Part shown: positions 12,969-26,817 of the stretch, one piece after another
How positions within the stretch are numbered: position 1 is the stretch's first letter
Layout: every line of letters starts with the position of its first letter
DNA from: Sphagnum compactum
Taxonomy: Eukaryota; Bryophyta; Sphagnopsida; Sphagnales
Assembly: GCA_965153455.1 (NCBI GenBank)
Contig: OZ234503.1
Coordinates: 2,108,001 to 2,172,000, forward strand
Direction: 5' to 3'
DNA: 64,000 bases
Program-made: the position numbers and the translations under genes
Notes under the pieces: model-generated
Database searches by the model: none
What the model was told of the DNA's origin: nothing
What the model saw: only the letters and a program-made list of their open reading frames with translations

Positions 12969-13586
12969 TCATATCATCATCACCTTTGCAGATCCAACCG
13001 CCAATCGTTGAGCATAATCATTTGCAATGTGCTGCTTCTCAGTATTGCTCACTGCATCATGATGCTGCACAATTGCCATGATGATTGCTATTGCTTCCTT
13101 AAGACTGTCGGTCGGTATTGGGTCCAGTCTGGTTCTTGCCCAACCAAAAATTCCAACTTTCTTGCTGCCTGGCCCACAAAACATTTTGCAACAATCCATC
13201 CATCCGCAGTCTTTAGGAAAAAAAAAACACACCCTCTTTAAAAAGAACAAAGCCACCTTTGGATGCTCAAATCTTTCAAGTTTGATAGCAACCAACACCC
13301 AACCATAACCTGTCAAACGAGCAAGCATTCGTGATATAGCAGCACACACAGAGAGATGAGGACAAAATGCCTTCTTGGGTACTGACTTGAAGGATTCAAC
13401 CAGAGAGCTTGTGGTGCACATATCCTTCAAAGGGACTTTTGTTGGTGAAAGTATCATGTCGAGTAGCAATGTGGTCGATCTGTCTGCATGCATACCTGCA
13501 TCACAGCATATGATTCCACCATTTTGAGTGAAGCCCATCAAAAGAAGAAGAACAACAACATCAATGCAATGGAGGGAGATAATCAA
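12969..13586 (-). other. Unassigned 205-codon open frame
   Basis: A continuous minus-strand frame next to the CAG run, of ordinary composition, e.g. PTKVPLKDMCTTSSLVES and VCAAISRMLARLTG. An internal ACAG|GTTATG looks like a splice donor near 13316. It may be upstream exons of the decayed helicase locus, or chance. I do not recognise any domain and would not call it a gene without transcript data. Confidence 0.25.
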
Positions 13587-13619
13587 GTTGGAATTAAGAA
13601 ATCAACTAACAAAAAATCA

Positions 13620-16600
13620 TCAATGTGCATCAAATCAATCACGTAAGCTTTTTTTTAAAGAAAACCTTACGTGAAAAATCACTTGTCTTCATGAGGGACC
13701 ATGTCTCATTGGCTTTCAAGAAGCAAAAGAATGAACTTGCAAACTAATAATCAGCACTATGAAGATTCCAACACCATAATTAAAAGCATGTGATGTTGTG
13801 TTCCATTTCCTTTTTTCAGTTTGGTTTTTTAGTGTGTAGTTGGCATCAAATTTCTACTATTGTTTATGTGGCACGTTTCTTGGGGAATAACTTGTCATTA
13901 AAGATTGAGCTTTACACAATTTATCTCCTCTTTTGTTTTTGTCTATTTGTTTAGTTGTTTGCTTTCAAGATCATGTTTCAATTGTTTTTATGGATCCATA
14001 GGAATTAGACATGGTCATGAATATGTCCAATGAAGGTGGTGGCAAACAAACATTTCATTCAAATGAAAGTATTAAAGATTTGGTGATGCAATGAAAATGG
14101 ACATGAACAATTATCTTGGTTGGCCTAAAGGAGCAACGAGAGAGAGAAACCAAAAGAATTGACTCATGTTCAACAAAAAAAGTATGTTATTTCTCAACCT
14201 TCTTCCAAACATCAAAATATGTTTCACAAAATTCAATAAATATTTTGTTGGTCATCAATTATCATTCTACCTAGATCTTCATTGGAACATTTAAACATCC
14301 AATGTTAAACACAATGATCTTTTGCCATTTAAACATCCAATTATCCCTCTTGGCATAAGATCATTGTGGTTAACATTTAATTTAAGAAATTATTTTTTGT
14401 TTGCACCATTATCATGACCTTTATTAATCATGTGGTCACTTTGACCATGTTCATTTGTGTGTCATTAATGGCCTTGTTTTATTTTTGAAGTTACACCTTG
14501 ATTACTTTTCAATCAAGGATTCTTGAATCTTCAAGTGTTTCTTTTCCATAACCAAGTTAGTTTCATGGATGCAGTCTATGGATTCAAATAACGTTTGGTT
14601 TCATTCTTATCTTGCTTCAATCATGCCCTTGTGATGAATAGTATGAAATCCCCACCTCTTATGGTCTGAACTCCTTTATTAACTAAGTTTGGTTAGGTCG
14701 ATATTTTGATTTGTTTGCAACTTTTAAGGGGTATTATTGGGGTGTGCATTAGATCGGGATTGAAAGAATGTGGAAGAAATAATGTCACATTAATATGATC
14801 ACCTAATGCATTATTTTGGAGTGTTCAATTTTCATCAACATATAAAATTTAAATTCCAAACTTAATATTAATGTCCTCATTCAGGAACCCAGTTGAAATT
14901 ATCACTTACATCCTTTTAATTGAGGCCCAGGGGCTTGTAATTTGTTGTCTTTACAATTGTTCATTAGGTCATGAACATGAGGTAGATGAAATATTGACTT
15001 ATTTCCCATCAATTTTAGAATCAACTCATACATGTTCTTGTTTAAAGTTTGAAATAAATGCAATGCAATCTTTTCTTGTGGATTCATTGAGGGTGAAAGC
15101 ACATTACAATGACCCCCTTTTGAGCACTTTTGGGTTTAATATTATAATACATATGATATAATTGTTCCAAAAGTATGGTACATTTAATTTTGGGTATCAA
15201 TCGTCATTTTTGGGCGTTACAATTCTTTTAATGCAAAAATAATGTTATGTAATATTATTTAAAAAATAATAATAGATTTCATTATCTATGTTGAAGGGTC
15301 ATGGGTATATTTATAGTATACATTAATATAATAAGGTCATTGTCTCATTTTGACAACACTAATTTAAAGGTTTCATTAGGAATTAAAAATGATCAATTTT
15401 AATGAAATTAAAAAATGGCCCATTCAGTTATGCTTGTCATTTTCCATTTGAATGTGATTATTTATCGAAATTTCAATTTACCACATTTATCGCATCTTTG
15501 TTGAAAAAACTCATTTTTCGATGTGAAAATTTTCAAATTAGTTACATGGTATCCAAACATGGTTCGAATTATGTGAAATGACATAGTTCATTCTTTCAAC
15601 TTTCATAAAGATTAAAGTTAGTTAAATTGTTTTTGGATTATATTTGTGTTTTAGAATACGCAAGTACACTACATTTGTTTTCACAAATATACTCCAATCT
15701 CCCATTTTATAAAATGAAATGAAACCATTTTTTTAAAAATATCTTGATTAGGTTATATTCTAACATAATATGCAAAGTAATTGTGAACATCTTTCAAAAT
15801 TTTGAGGTGGGATACACTCAAACATTCACATCCTTATTAAGTAATATAATGTGATACCCCAAAGGGGGTCATTGTAGTGTGTTTTCACCCTTGAGTATTC
15901 CTTGTAATGCCCATTCCAAAATGTAACCAATTTTTTAAAAATTATTTAAAAATTTCTCCCAATTATCTTTGCACGTAGGCTCACTTTTCATGTGTAAAAA
16001 AAAACTGACAATTTTAATAATGGTAGAATTTTTTTCCATTTTGTAATCGTCATTTCAAATTGGTTTCATGGATCAATTTTTCAAAAAATAATAACATGTT
16101 TTTCCCTCTTGGTTTTCATGAGGGCCATAATCCCACCATGCTCCTAGTTTGATTATAATGGTTTTTTTTAATGCACTTCAACATATTTTTGAATCAAAAC
16201 TTTGGTTGACAAATGTTTTCTTACTTTTTTTTTTCCTTTCTTTGTTTATTTTTCAATGTTGATATTTGGATTTGCATAGAAGTGTATATTAAAAATTGAT
16301 AGAACATTGCATTAAAATTCAAGTACAATAGAGTGCACGCAACATGCAATACCTTTTCTAGGTTGGTCCATACAATTGTTGAACTTTGAAATTGATCCAC
16401 CAAATTGATAAATCCTCTAAAGTATAGTAGAGCTTTTAGGTTTTAAGATGCACATGCACATTAATTACTTTGCATTCATAAAACAGATGAGGAAGATTGA
16501 CCATGGTAATGCATGCTGAAGGAATCATAATAGGTGTTTACATAAAGTTAATAAGTAGGTTCATTAATAGGTTCAAACAACTTAGAAAAACATATAACAT

Positions 16601-19600
16601 TATTATTATTGTATAAATTTTTTCCTTTAATTTTCCTACCTCCCGTTAGCCTTTAACGAAGGTGCATTTATCGTCTTATATTTTTTAAAAGAGATTCCAT
16701 CCTTTTGTGGTTTCTTTTATAGTAGCGAAATTAAAAATGATATATTACAACATAATATGGTTATTTTAATTGCGATAGACCTTATCTCGTAACACAAGTG
16801 TGAGGTGAATTTTGCGGTTTCAACCATTTTTATGTAAAATATATGTGGTGTTCATCATACATCAACATTCTATGTCACATTGATATCATAATTTATACTA
16901 ACATCAAATTATAATTTAAACACCTCATGTATATATTTTATGTTGAAATGTTTAAAACCACGATATGTACTTCACACATTGCGTCATAAACCAATGTCTA
17001 TTTTTTTAAAGAAAAAATATTTAAAATCATATTTTGTTACAAGAATTATAATGTTTTGATGTAAAAAGAGGTTTGAATTAGGGTTGGTCAATTGTTGAAT
17101 TTTTTTCATACTCGTCAAATAAGGTTTTTTTTAAAAATATATATGTGATAGTTATTAATATTTTTTGGATAATAACTGCTAATTTATGCATAAGGACCTG
17201 GTTTATCAAATAACCATTTCTTGTCTTGTGAATCATTAACCATTTATAGGTTTAACTTAATAATGTCAGTTTTATTTATCATAAAAATATTGTGTTTTAA
17301 AATTGATAACTTTTACCTAGATTATATGTTTTATGATGATGCACAAGGGTAAGTTATTAGATTTTGAAATTTCAATACTAAGTAGTTAGGTTGTTATTCG
17401 ATTATCAAAAACATAAACAATGGGTTGGTAGGTTATTATAATTGGCTTGATAACCAAGTCAAAATTCAATTACCGGCCAACATTAATTCAACCAATGTGG
17501 TGCAAGCATTTTTTTTAAAGTCTTGAATCTTATATATTTTTAAAAACTTGATAACATTATTAAGTAAGGTTATGAAATTTAAAAAAAAAGGTTTGAGCTT
17601 CTTGATATGGTTCCCTTTACTTTTTCAAAACATGATGATTATTGGGGTTTATTGCCAAATATCTCTAATCATTCGCCTTGGCTTGCACTTGAGCTCTCTT
17701 CCCTCAAACCAATGGAAGTACTTAAATTCAAATCTCCACAATAGGTTGAAGGTTTTAAAAGACTTGAATGCCAATAGTGATGGTTGTATAGTAACCTTTG
17801 GCATCTAGGAATTGATGTGGTTTTGTTTTGTAAATACTTTATGGGCAATTTGTTTTAATTCATCGTAATTTGTTATGTGATCATTTGAATGCATAAAGAG
17901 AGACTAGTTCCCATGTTTTATTATTTCAAAGTCAAAGAATTGTTAGTTCCAATTCTTTTGAAAAAGAATCATCAACGACTCACACCGATCCTTCTTATTT
18001 TCAAACTTTCAAAAATGAGTAGTTCTCATCAAAGAATCAACAATAAACTAGCAATTTATGGTTGGTTATATTAATTTGTTGTTTTCTTAGAACCATGATA
18101 ACACACCAAAATTAAAATTTGAGTTTCAAGACCCCAAGGTTATGAATTTAAAGAAATTGCTAGATTTCTATACATGGTTCAAGTAGGTAGCCAAAAATTT
18201 AGAAATATGTTTTAGAAAACTTCACTTTCATATTTTCAGCCTATTAGCCATTTTGGCTAAATCTTCCTATTGATGATTACCACTTTGAGTACATCACAAA
18301 ATCGACCATAAAGAACATTGGGTTATGTTTTATTGATTTATGCAACAGAACATTAGAAAATTGCAAAAAAAGGAAAATTAAAAGAAAGAAAAAGAGTTGG
18401 TATGTGTTACATCCAATGTTGGGCTACCTTGGTTTGGAGGGTTAGAAACACCAGTTATGGTTTCAATTAGTAAAAATCGAATTGGAAATGGGTTTGATTT
18501 TTGAAATAGGAATTGTACTAGAATTGAGTTCTTAAAATTTTTTTTAAAAAAAAATCGAAATTGAATTGGAACCAAGTTCTTGGTTTCTTAAGACTCAGAA
18601 CCAGGATTTTTTTATTTTTTTATTTTTTTGAAAAAGAAGGACTAGAACCAATGGCTAACCAAAGGTTAACTAACATTTAATCGTCAACTTTGGTCTCAGT
18701 TACCCGGAATCCAACCATAGCTGGGTCGCATTCTTGAACAAGGGCGCTTGCTCATTGGGACGACCATTGCTTTAAATCCCATTGGGGTCATCACCCAAGC
18801 TCAATTGTATAAAGATGTGAATTGACATGGGTTGGAGTTGGTTCAACATTTCATATTTTATGGCTTGGAATCAATGTGTGTTTTTTTTTTCAAATTTTAT
18901 GATTTTGCTCAGATAATCTATAATAATGTTTAGACAAATTAGGTGATATTCTAAATATGGAAGTAGAAAAATCTTAAGCACCCTTTCATATTGTAGAAAG
19001 TTGTGGCAATTTTTGCGAATTTTTAGGTTTTTTTTTAATAGAATCATAACCCCAATGTCTTCTTAAAGAACTTTAACCCTAAAAATACATACACTAAAGG
19101 TGCATTCACACTTGGTGTTAGGGACTCTATAGGGTTGAGTCCGGTAACACCATGCTAGCCATTTAGGACTTAAACCTAGTTGCCATGAAAGTTTTATGTT
19201 AAGCTAGCATTCACTTAACATTGAGTCATTTAACATTGGGTGCCACCTAGAATGCCGCCTCGATTTCATTTAACCCTAAACCTTAACATCAAGTGTGAAT
19301 GTACCATAAGCATATTTTGTGCCCAAAACATCCATTGTCATGGAGCATCAAGCCTTGTCGGTTTTGATAAGTTGTTTCAAAAACCTTGAAGAACCAAAAA
19401 GAAGAAATGCATGTTGGTTGGTTGCATGGCTTTTTTTTTTCTTTTTTTTTTTGGGGTTTACTAAGCCTATCTCCCTCTTTTGCCATGCTTTTGGTTTTTT
19501 TTGCCTCGGCTAGACAATATTCACGTAATTCAAAGAGTTATTCAGCACCGTAATGATCTCACAAGAAGACATTCATTTTGCAAAATGCACCCCATTCTTG

Positions 19601-19640
19601 CAGGATGGGCTCATATGATGATCCTCAGGTATTAAGAGGT
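13620..19640. other. AT-rich spacer
   Basis: About 6 kb with no supported gene on either strand. It contains the dispersed 18.13-kb repeat copy and many A/T runs. Confidence 0.55.
18128..18320. repeat. Dispersed single copy of the 52-kb array unit
   Basis: CTAGATTTCTATACATGGTT CAAGTAGGTAGCC and the later CATTTTGGCTAAATCTTCCT plus TGATTACC and the ACATCACAAAATCGACC stretch line up with 51.75-51.90 kb. It shows that the array unit is a dispersed repeat that became tandem at 52 kb. Confidence 0.6.
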
Positions 19641-19649
19641 ATATCCTAA

Positions 19650-19949
19650 GGCAAAAGAAGAATTATGAAAACTCAAATATTTCACCATGCAAAAATATAA
19701 CCTTCAAAATATCCTCTAAAAAAGAGACCAAAATCCTTCAAGATATTATTATAACTCTATAATAACTAATCTCAAGTTTCAACACAAGCCAAAATATCTT
19801 CTTTCAAAAATCCTCATATATATTAAAATAGACCTATTATTAATTATTATTACCTAGTACGGGCCTATAAAAATCCCTTAAGCTACTATTCGCTATAATG
19901 AATCTAAAACACAATGGTATCCTTGCCTTCTTGGTAGGCAAAGCCAACA
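19650..19949 (+). mobile_element. Dispersed ~370-bp repeat, copy truncated at its start
   Basis: Shares the landmarks of the family: GAATTATGAAAACTCAAATA, AAAATCCTTCAAGATATTAT, AATCTCAAGTTTCAACACAA, AAGCTACTAT, CTATAATGAATCTAAA, then the CCTTGCCT ... AGGCAA hairpin and CCAACA. The first ~70 bp of the family are missing. Confidence 0.7.
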
Positions 19950-20604
19950 AAAAAATGACCCAAGAATAAAAATACATTGAGAACATGAACAAATTTCTTT
20001 GACAAATTGTATATTATAAAAAGTTCCCCATTCAATAACATTAGGGAAATGAGTACAACAATATACACAAAAATGGGCAAGGTAGCTTCTTCCAATTCCC
20101 AAGAAGAAGAAGAAGAAGAAGAAGAAGAAGCTTGCCTAACTAACTAACCAACTAACAAACAAACACCAATCCAAACAATAATAACACCCAACAAAAAAAA
20201 AAAAAAAAAAAACATTTTTTTCTAAGTGGTGAATAATATTGTTTCTAAGAAATGTAAAAATAATAATAATATGAGTTCAATCACATTTAAATATAATAAG
20301 GATATATAATATTTATACCCACCTCCCATAATAATACAAAACCCACATACAAATGGGTATGTATGTATGTACAAAAAAGCATATACATAAGGAAAGAAAG
20401 GGGAGCAATCCTCTTCTTACACATACATACATGTGATATGTAATTAGCACACTTACTGGGGACAAGTCCACTTAGAGATGAGAATGTAAACCCATCTCTC
20501 AGCCCTGTTAAGCCCACATAAAGGGGGCAACAGCAAGCAAGCAAGCAAGCAACCAGACTTCTGTTGCCACAGACACAGAGAGAGAGAGAGAGAGAGTGTG
20601 TGTT

Positions 20605-21984
20605 TTAGACAGCAGCAGCAGCAGTTCCTTTGGTTGGAACATGTGTGGTGTTGGTGTTGTAAGTTGGGCCATACTGGTCACCAAGAAAGGTACCCGCGTG
20701 CAAGCTCAGGAAATACAGAAGCTCGAAGAAGCCTAAGATGATGATGAAAGCTTCCAGTGTTTTCTGCAGCAGAATTGTATAATATTTGCCAGCAATTAAT
20801 TAGTTAGTTGATCATCAATCAATCACCTCAATGAGCAGATTCATATACAGAAATGAATTCATGAAATTCATGAAGCCATTCATGAATTTCTGCAAGATGC
20901 AGATGCAGATGCATGATGAGAGTATGTATGTATTTATTATTATTATTATCTTGGAGAGTAATTTTATTCAAGGGTAAGAAGAGAGTCCTTTAGGACGAAA
21001 CCAAAAACGATTTGTGAAATTATTAATAAAGGACTCAAAACACACCCAAGCTCCAAAGAAAGATGAGCAGCAGCAGCAGCAACAGCAGAAGATTAGAGAG
21101 GAAAAAACCAAAAAAAATTCCTGTCAGATGCAGCAATCTACATGTCAAGCTCTGTAGAGGAAACAAATTTGATTACCAAGCGTTTTGGGCGGTAGCCACC
21201 AATATGAATCTCCTTGCTTGCAAGCCTGCATAAATAAGCCAAGTTCCCCCATGATGATGATGATCATCAGCACCTGGATCTTTCAGCTCTAGAGTTCAGC
21301 TCATGATATGATCTACTTTCAGCTCTAGAGTTCACTCATGATATGGTCTACTCGGGATTTTTTTTCCCCCCCATATTGATCGAGTTGCTGCAGAGAATTT
21401 CATGGGGACCGGAAGAAGATTTTTTTTAATTTATTTTTTTTAAAAAATTCTTACCCCAAGGCGAGAAGTGTAAGGAGCCAAGCGATCAAGGAAGTGGCAG
21501 CAGCAGCGGCTAAGCTATCAGTGCGCCATACTCGCAAGTGATGAACTCCTGCCAAAGTCGACGCCAAGCCCACAACGCTCGCAACCAGTGCAATGGGTAT
21601 AAACCATTCGGTGGCCGCGTTTCCTGCACCACCAGTACCACCACCACCACCACCACCACCACCGAGCCCAAACAAAAAACAAAATGGATTTATTATAATT
21701 CCTTCTTACTGGAACCTCTTCTGCAATTAAGCTGCAGAAATTAGCCGGACGACACAAAATTAGAGTAGATGAGCAACAACAGCAGCAAGAAAGCAAGCAA
21801 GCAAGCAAGGAGGCGAGCAAGTTTGGGGATCATCAGCTTCTTACTTACCAATATAAAAACCAGATGAGCTGTTGGAATCGATGTTCTTATTGAGAACCCA
21901 TCCTGCAAGAGCTGCAGAGATGAGGTACAAGATGAAGTTGAGGACTAAGAGAGGAGCGGACAAGCCCAATCCAATTGCCGCCAT
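20605..21984 (-). CDS. PM19L: AWPM-19 / PM19-like plasma-membrane protein
   Basis: There are four exons: 21984-21849, 21701-21455, 21225-21177 and 20763-20605, joined by GT-AG introns with matching phases, giving 196 residues. The order of landmarks is that of the AWPM-19 family: MAAIGLGLSAPLLVLNF at the start, GNAATEWFIP, RVWRTDSLAAAAAT, LASKEIHIGGYRPKRL, then EAFIIILGFFELLY and LHAG. Four hydrophobic segments lie at about residues 8-30, 78-98, 108-128 and 147-166. Members are ABA- and desiccation-linked plasma-membrane proteins proposed to act in stress tolerance or ABA handling; that is family knowledge. Oddities are a run of nine glycines (about 59-67), encoded by a GGT microsatellite in the first extracytosolic-type loop, and Ser where LACKEI is usual. 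The start is the ATG in a good GCC context, just after a purine-rich leader. The exact acceptor of exon 2 (21701 or 21704) is uncertain. Confidence 0.9.
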
Positions 21985-22180
21985 TTTTTTCTTTTTCTTT
22001 CTTCTCCCACCTGATCTCTCCAAACACTACTGGACGACAGTATGTTACGAGCTGCTGCTGCTGCTACTACTACTACTCCTGCTGCTGCTGCAGCAGCTTC
22101 TTCTTCTTCTTCAAAATAAAAATTTGTTGTTACAAAAATCCACAGCAAGCAAGCAGCAAGAGAAAGCCGACGAGACCAAA

Positions 22181-22215
<35 letters not shown>

Positions 22216-22450
22216 GAGAGCTGGAGAGAAGACAACAACAAGAGGTCACACAGCACACAGAGAGGAGGAGCAGAGGCTGGCAGGAAGAGATGGAAGGAGC
22301 TGATTCCGACAGTACTGTTCCGGCAGGGAGAGTGACAGAATTGTGCAGGAGGAAGGCAGCGAGGGAGAGAGGCAGCAGGCAGGGGAGATTATAAACACAG
22401 AGAGAGAGAGTTCCGCGGGTGCGGAATCTTCCGGGAATAGTGGGGTGTTC
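21985..22450 (-). promoter_or_regulatory. Leader and proximal promoter of the PM19-like gene
   Basis: Upstream of the ATG the minus strand carries a purine/pyrimidine-skewed leader with CTG/GCT trinucleotide runs (22050-22095), a TG/CA dinucleotide run at about 22184-22214, and further GA-rich DNA. Such leaders are common in plants. A half-palindrome GGAATCTTCC at about 22423 resembles part of a heat-shock element, but the third unit is out of register. No convincing TATA box or ABRE core was seen. Confidence 0.35.
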
Positions 22451-22459
22451 TTCTTCTTC

Positions 22460-23007
22460 TTCTAGACTCTTCTCTTTCTATCCTCTTTTGGAGCGTGGCC
22501 TGGCTGGCTGATGAGCATGGCACCCAGGCCTCAAGCCCAATTTCATGGACCAGCTGACTAGACTCTACTTGTTGAAGGGTTTTTTTTTCAAAAACAAATT
22601 TATAAATTTTTATAAATTTTTAATTTTTTAAGAAAAATTTAAAAATTCTTAATTAAATGTTTTTTTGAAAATTTTAAAGTTTATTTTAAATTTTTAGAAT
22701 CAACATAATGCCAAGTCCTAAACTTGTGTAAGTTATTGACATATTATTGACATAGCCTCAAGAATTATAGGTTTTTTTTTTTTTTTTTTTTTCAAGAATC
22801 AACATAGCCTTCCAAGAATCCTAAGGTTTTTTTTTTTTTTTTTTTTTCTCACAGAAATTGAAGTAGTCCATCTTTTGGTGTCATGTTATGTGTTTTTCTC
22901 TCGCAATTTCTGCTAATTAGTTCATTTTCTCCGGAAATTTCCAGCTCCTAATAAATTAGGACAAACAAACCCCATCTAGACTCTATAGAGATGAAGAGGA
23001 GGAGGAG

Positions 23008-23038
<31 letters not shown>

Positions 23039-24719
23039 GTAAACCCTAAACCTTATCCCATAGTACACTCTAGGGTAAGGTAAGTTATGCACCAGTGTTG
23101 GACGGGTATTCACTCACTCACTCACTTACTTTCCAAGCCTTTCATACCATTCGGGTCCGGGTATTAGGGTTCAAGGCTGATTTTTTTTTTTGGGGGGGGG
23201 GGGGGGGGGCTTTTCACTACACACATCGGGTATAAACCTCGGACATAATGGGTTTCGAATCCCACTGTGAACAAGGACTTGTATAGGTATTTAGCCCGAG
23301 TGAACACGGGGCTATATACCCGTGTGAGGGTAGGTGTCGGGTTGGGGGGGTCCCTTAACCCTTTTTTGAAAATAATTTACGCTAATTACAAAAGGAAGGA
23401 AGGTTCTTCGGAACCCTTGATGTATGTGCCGTGTATGGTTTTAACCTCCTTGCCAGGTGCATGCACCTGGCATGGGTATTTGGCCATCCATCCAAATCTA
23501 ACACCCAAATTTCCAAATTTCCATTCTAAAATTCACAATGGGTCAACTACTTCCATCCAAGAAGTGCGGATGATGATGATGATGATGATGATGATGTCAT
23601 CCATCCAACAACCCTCTAGCCATCAATCTCCTTCAACCCCCCTCCCTCTCTCTCCCCTAAACCCAAACACCAAAATACGATAAAAATAAATAAAATTGAA
23701 TTTTTTTCTCTTTCTTTTGTGGTTTTGCACAATCATGGCCCTTTTTTGATAGGGTGTCGGAGCTAAAACCTTAAATCGAAACCCGCCGTATGTATCTTTT
23801 ACATATGTCGTTAAAGAAATCCAAGCTAAAACCCTAATCGAAACAACGTTGTTGTCGTATATATATCTTTTACGTAATGTCACTAAAGAAATTCAAAACC
23901 ATTAAGAAAAATTTCATGATAGGACAAGTTCAATCCATGGGAGTGTGGATGGATGTCCAAACCCTTTCTTTACCATGTCCATCCATAACAACCTTTTGTG
24001 TTTCTCTCTTTTTGTTTTATGGGTTATGATGCACCATCATGGATATCTAGGGTTGGTGTCCTACCATACCATGGTATAAGTATATATATATTTGCAGGGT
24101 TTATATAGTTTATAGCTTTCTAAGGTAGTGAGTGAATAGCTGGATGGATGGATGGATGGATGGATGGATGATGACATCAATTTTAAAGAAAGAAGTCTTG
24201 TGATGCCAAGTTTACTAATAAAGAAACTCAATGAATCACATCCATGCTGACTCTGATGAGTCCTGGCCAAGGATGATGATTGGATGGGGCTTTGCTTTCC
24301 AACAGCTGGAATTGGGCTGGACAAATGAGCCTTCTTTTTTTCAAAGTGTGCAATGGAATATAAACCCTAAACCCTAAACCTCAGAGGAGACACTATTGAA
24401 AACAAAATTAAAAAAATTAAAAAAAATCCTTTTTGCAAATGATTATAGGGTTCATTCATTTGCTACCTACCCCAATTAGTTGGCAAAATGATACTTAACT
24501 AAATTTGGGTGAAATTCATTTACATTAGCCATTATGGGATATTCGAAATGTTTCAAAAATTTCAAAAATTTTGTTTCCCTTTGGCTAGTTATTGAAGACT
24601 GGTGAAATTGGGTTGCTATGTAGTAGACTAAATTCTTCCTTTGAAGACATGTAGAGCACCTGCAAATATTAAATATTGGACAATATATAATTTCAAGTTT
24701 TTATTGTAAATTTATTATT

Positions 24720-24751
<32 letters not shown>

Positions 24752-26060
24752 GTTTTGTGGTAAGATTTGATTTGTGATTGGAACTCAACTCAATGTGAAT
24801 GAGGTTTTACCTATTTGAGTGTTGGGTGCCGGGGAGGGGGTTGTGTGTTTTGTTTTAAACTTGGATTCTTGCCATTGCTTTGTGTGCATGTTTTCATGTG
24901 TGTGACTTTTTTTGGGTTTTGATAATGTTGGCCATAGATTTAGTAATGCATAAAACACAATAAGAGAACACTTTATATATCACATGTAGGTCAATCACTA
25001 TGGTTGTCGACCAACTAAAAATAAATCATTTTTTAAAAACTAATCTTTTGAAACCTTTATTATCCAATCACAAATTTATACATGCACAAATCCATTTTCA
25101 TCCAAAATTGTGATGTTGATTTCATCCAAAAAAATTATTTTAATGTTGTGATTAGAGATGTTTCATCCAAAGTTTAGTAATTGTGAAACTTGGTTCTAAG
25201 ATTAAACTTGGGTGGGAGAGAACTAGAATGTTGAATGCGATTTCTTGAAGAGTTCCAACTTGTTGATCTCTTGGGACTCATAATTTGCATCAAAATTCAT
25301 TTTGAAATAATCTAGATGGATTCCAATGAATTGGTACTCATCAATAAACCAATTAATTTAATTCTCTATTCAAAATGGCCCTCTATATGGTTTAGGCTAA
25401 GAACAACTTAGTCCACTAATTATCATATAATGGCCTATCATTCAACAATAAGTTAGATGAATTTCAAGCTTTACCTAGATAGCATTAAATTGAGTTTTTG
25501 ACCTTTGAAAATGCACAATGTACGTGAAAAAAAAATGTTCTCTTTATAAAGGGGCAATAAACAAATACCTATGATTTTTGGTCTTGATTGTTGTGATAAC
25601 ATTTAATTAATCCTCACTTAACTCTCTTCACAAATTTCTTGTTTATGTGTGGGGATGAGGAAATAACTTGCACATTATTTATATAAAATATGGTAAAATT
25701 CCCACAAACAATGTTTGTGACCAACACATACATTACTTGTTCCACACCCTAAACACATAACACTCCTAGGTACTTCAATACTACGAGGTGGTTCAAAACT
25801 AACTACTAGGCCTATTCCATAACATATTAAATAATGATAAAAATGTGGCCTTACTAGCATATAGGGTGCAAGAATTTGTTGAACATCCCATCCATCCTTT
25901 GAAGGCACAACTCAAAGTAGTGGAAGCTTTTCCTAAACCTTTTATAAAAAAAACCTAAGTTTTCTTAAAAGCATATACTTTTTGCCTAAGGATTAGGTCC
26001 CACATGGAGAGCACCGCATATACCGACATCTTCAATGGAATCCAAACAAGCTTAGTATTA
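22460..26060. other. Spacer with microsatellites and short telomere-like motifs
   Basis: No supported gene. (CCCTAAA)2 occurs at 24362-24378, and single AAACCCTAA motifs near 23042. The frame at 23267-23683 owes its length to the GAT repeat and has no recognisable content. Confidence 0.5.
22994..23210. repeat. GGA/GA run and poly-G18 tract
   Basis: GGA then GA repeats cover 22994-23032. A T run followed by G18 ends at 23209. Two T-runs of about 20 nt also lie near 22772 and 22827. Confidence 0.9.
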
Positions 26061-26069
26061 GTATCAATT

Positions 26070-26190
26070 GCATATTAAAGTGGGGCATCATCTTTGAGAG
26101 CGAATACACTTAGGATCATCCCATACATTCTTACTAAAGTGGGCATCATCTTAGAGAGCGAATACGCTTAGGATCATCCCATACTTACTT
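26070..26190. repeat. Short tandem duplication (~65 bp x 2)
   Basis: TAAAGTGGG(G)CATCATCTT followed by GAGAGCGAATAC(A/G)CTTAGGA and TCATCCCATAC occurs twice, back to back, with few differences. Confidence 0.8.
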
Positions 26191-26817
26191 ACTTACGGTC
26201 TTTACACGCCTTGTGGGAGAGCTTCTTGCTTAAAGCCACACACACCGGTATCCATTTTTAAGTTAGACATTGTGATGTTTTCTAATGTTTCCATCCCATG
26301 CATTTGAAAGAGCTCGTTGACTCTAAAGAAGCTTAGGTTCGTCGAAGTGTGGAATCATCTTGAGAGAGAGAGACACACACACACACACAATTACGTGTAA
26401 CATTGACCAAAGCTCTCTTTTCACTTTTCGGAGAAGAGGGGGGGGGCTTGAAGGGTATTGGGGACCCATCTTCAAGCCAACCTTCGGGCCAATGGTGGAG
26501 GTTAAAAGGAGGGTTTAGGGTTTGTCATTACCCTCCTTGACAACTTGAACTTATCTACAAGTATGAATAACTATTTTTCTGGACTAACAACATGAGCCAA
26601 ATCATAATGACTTACTAGTTAAAAATTATTATTATTATTACTATTTTATAAAAATGACCCTTTTGGGAGACCATTCTATCTTTTGCAGCCTTCTTTTTTA
26701 CTGACAATTTCTTGTGTCAAAAAGTGAAATTAAAAAATGAAGTGCTTGTGAAGGGTTTCAATAGCCAAAAGTGGGAATTTATTTTTTTTTAAAAGAAAAA
26801 AAAAAGTAATACAAATA

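Noticed and set aside
12702-13241. 179-codon plus-strand frame with poly-Gln
   Set aside because: Its length depends on the CAG repeat; flanking residues show no recognisable protein content.
21872-22394. Two plus-strand frames of about 140 codons over the PM19 leader
   Set aside because: They are made of Leu, Thr-His and Phe runs from microsatellites, antisense to exon 1.
23240-23275. GGGTTTCGAATCCC, resembling a tRNA T-arm
   Set aside because: No acceptor stem, D-arm or anticodon arm at the right distance.
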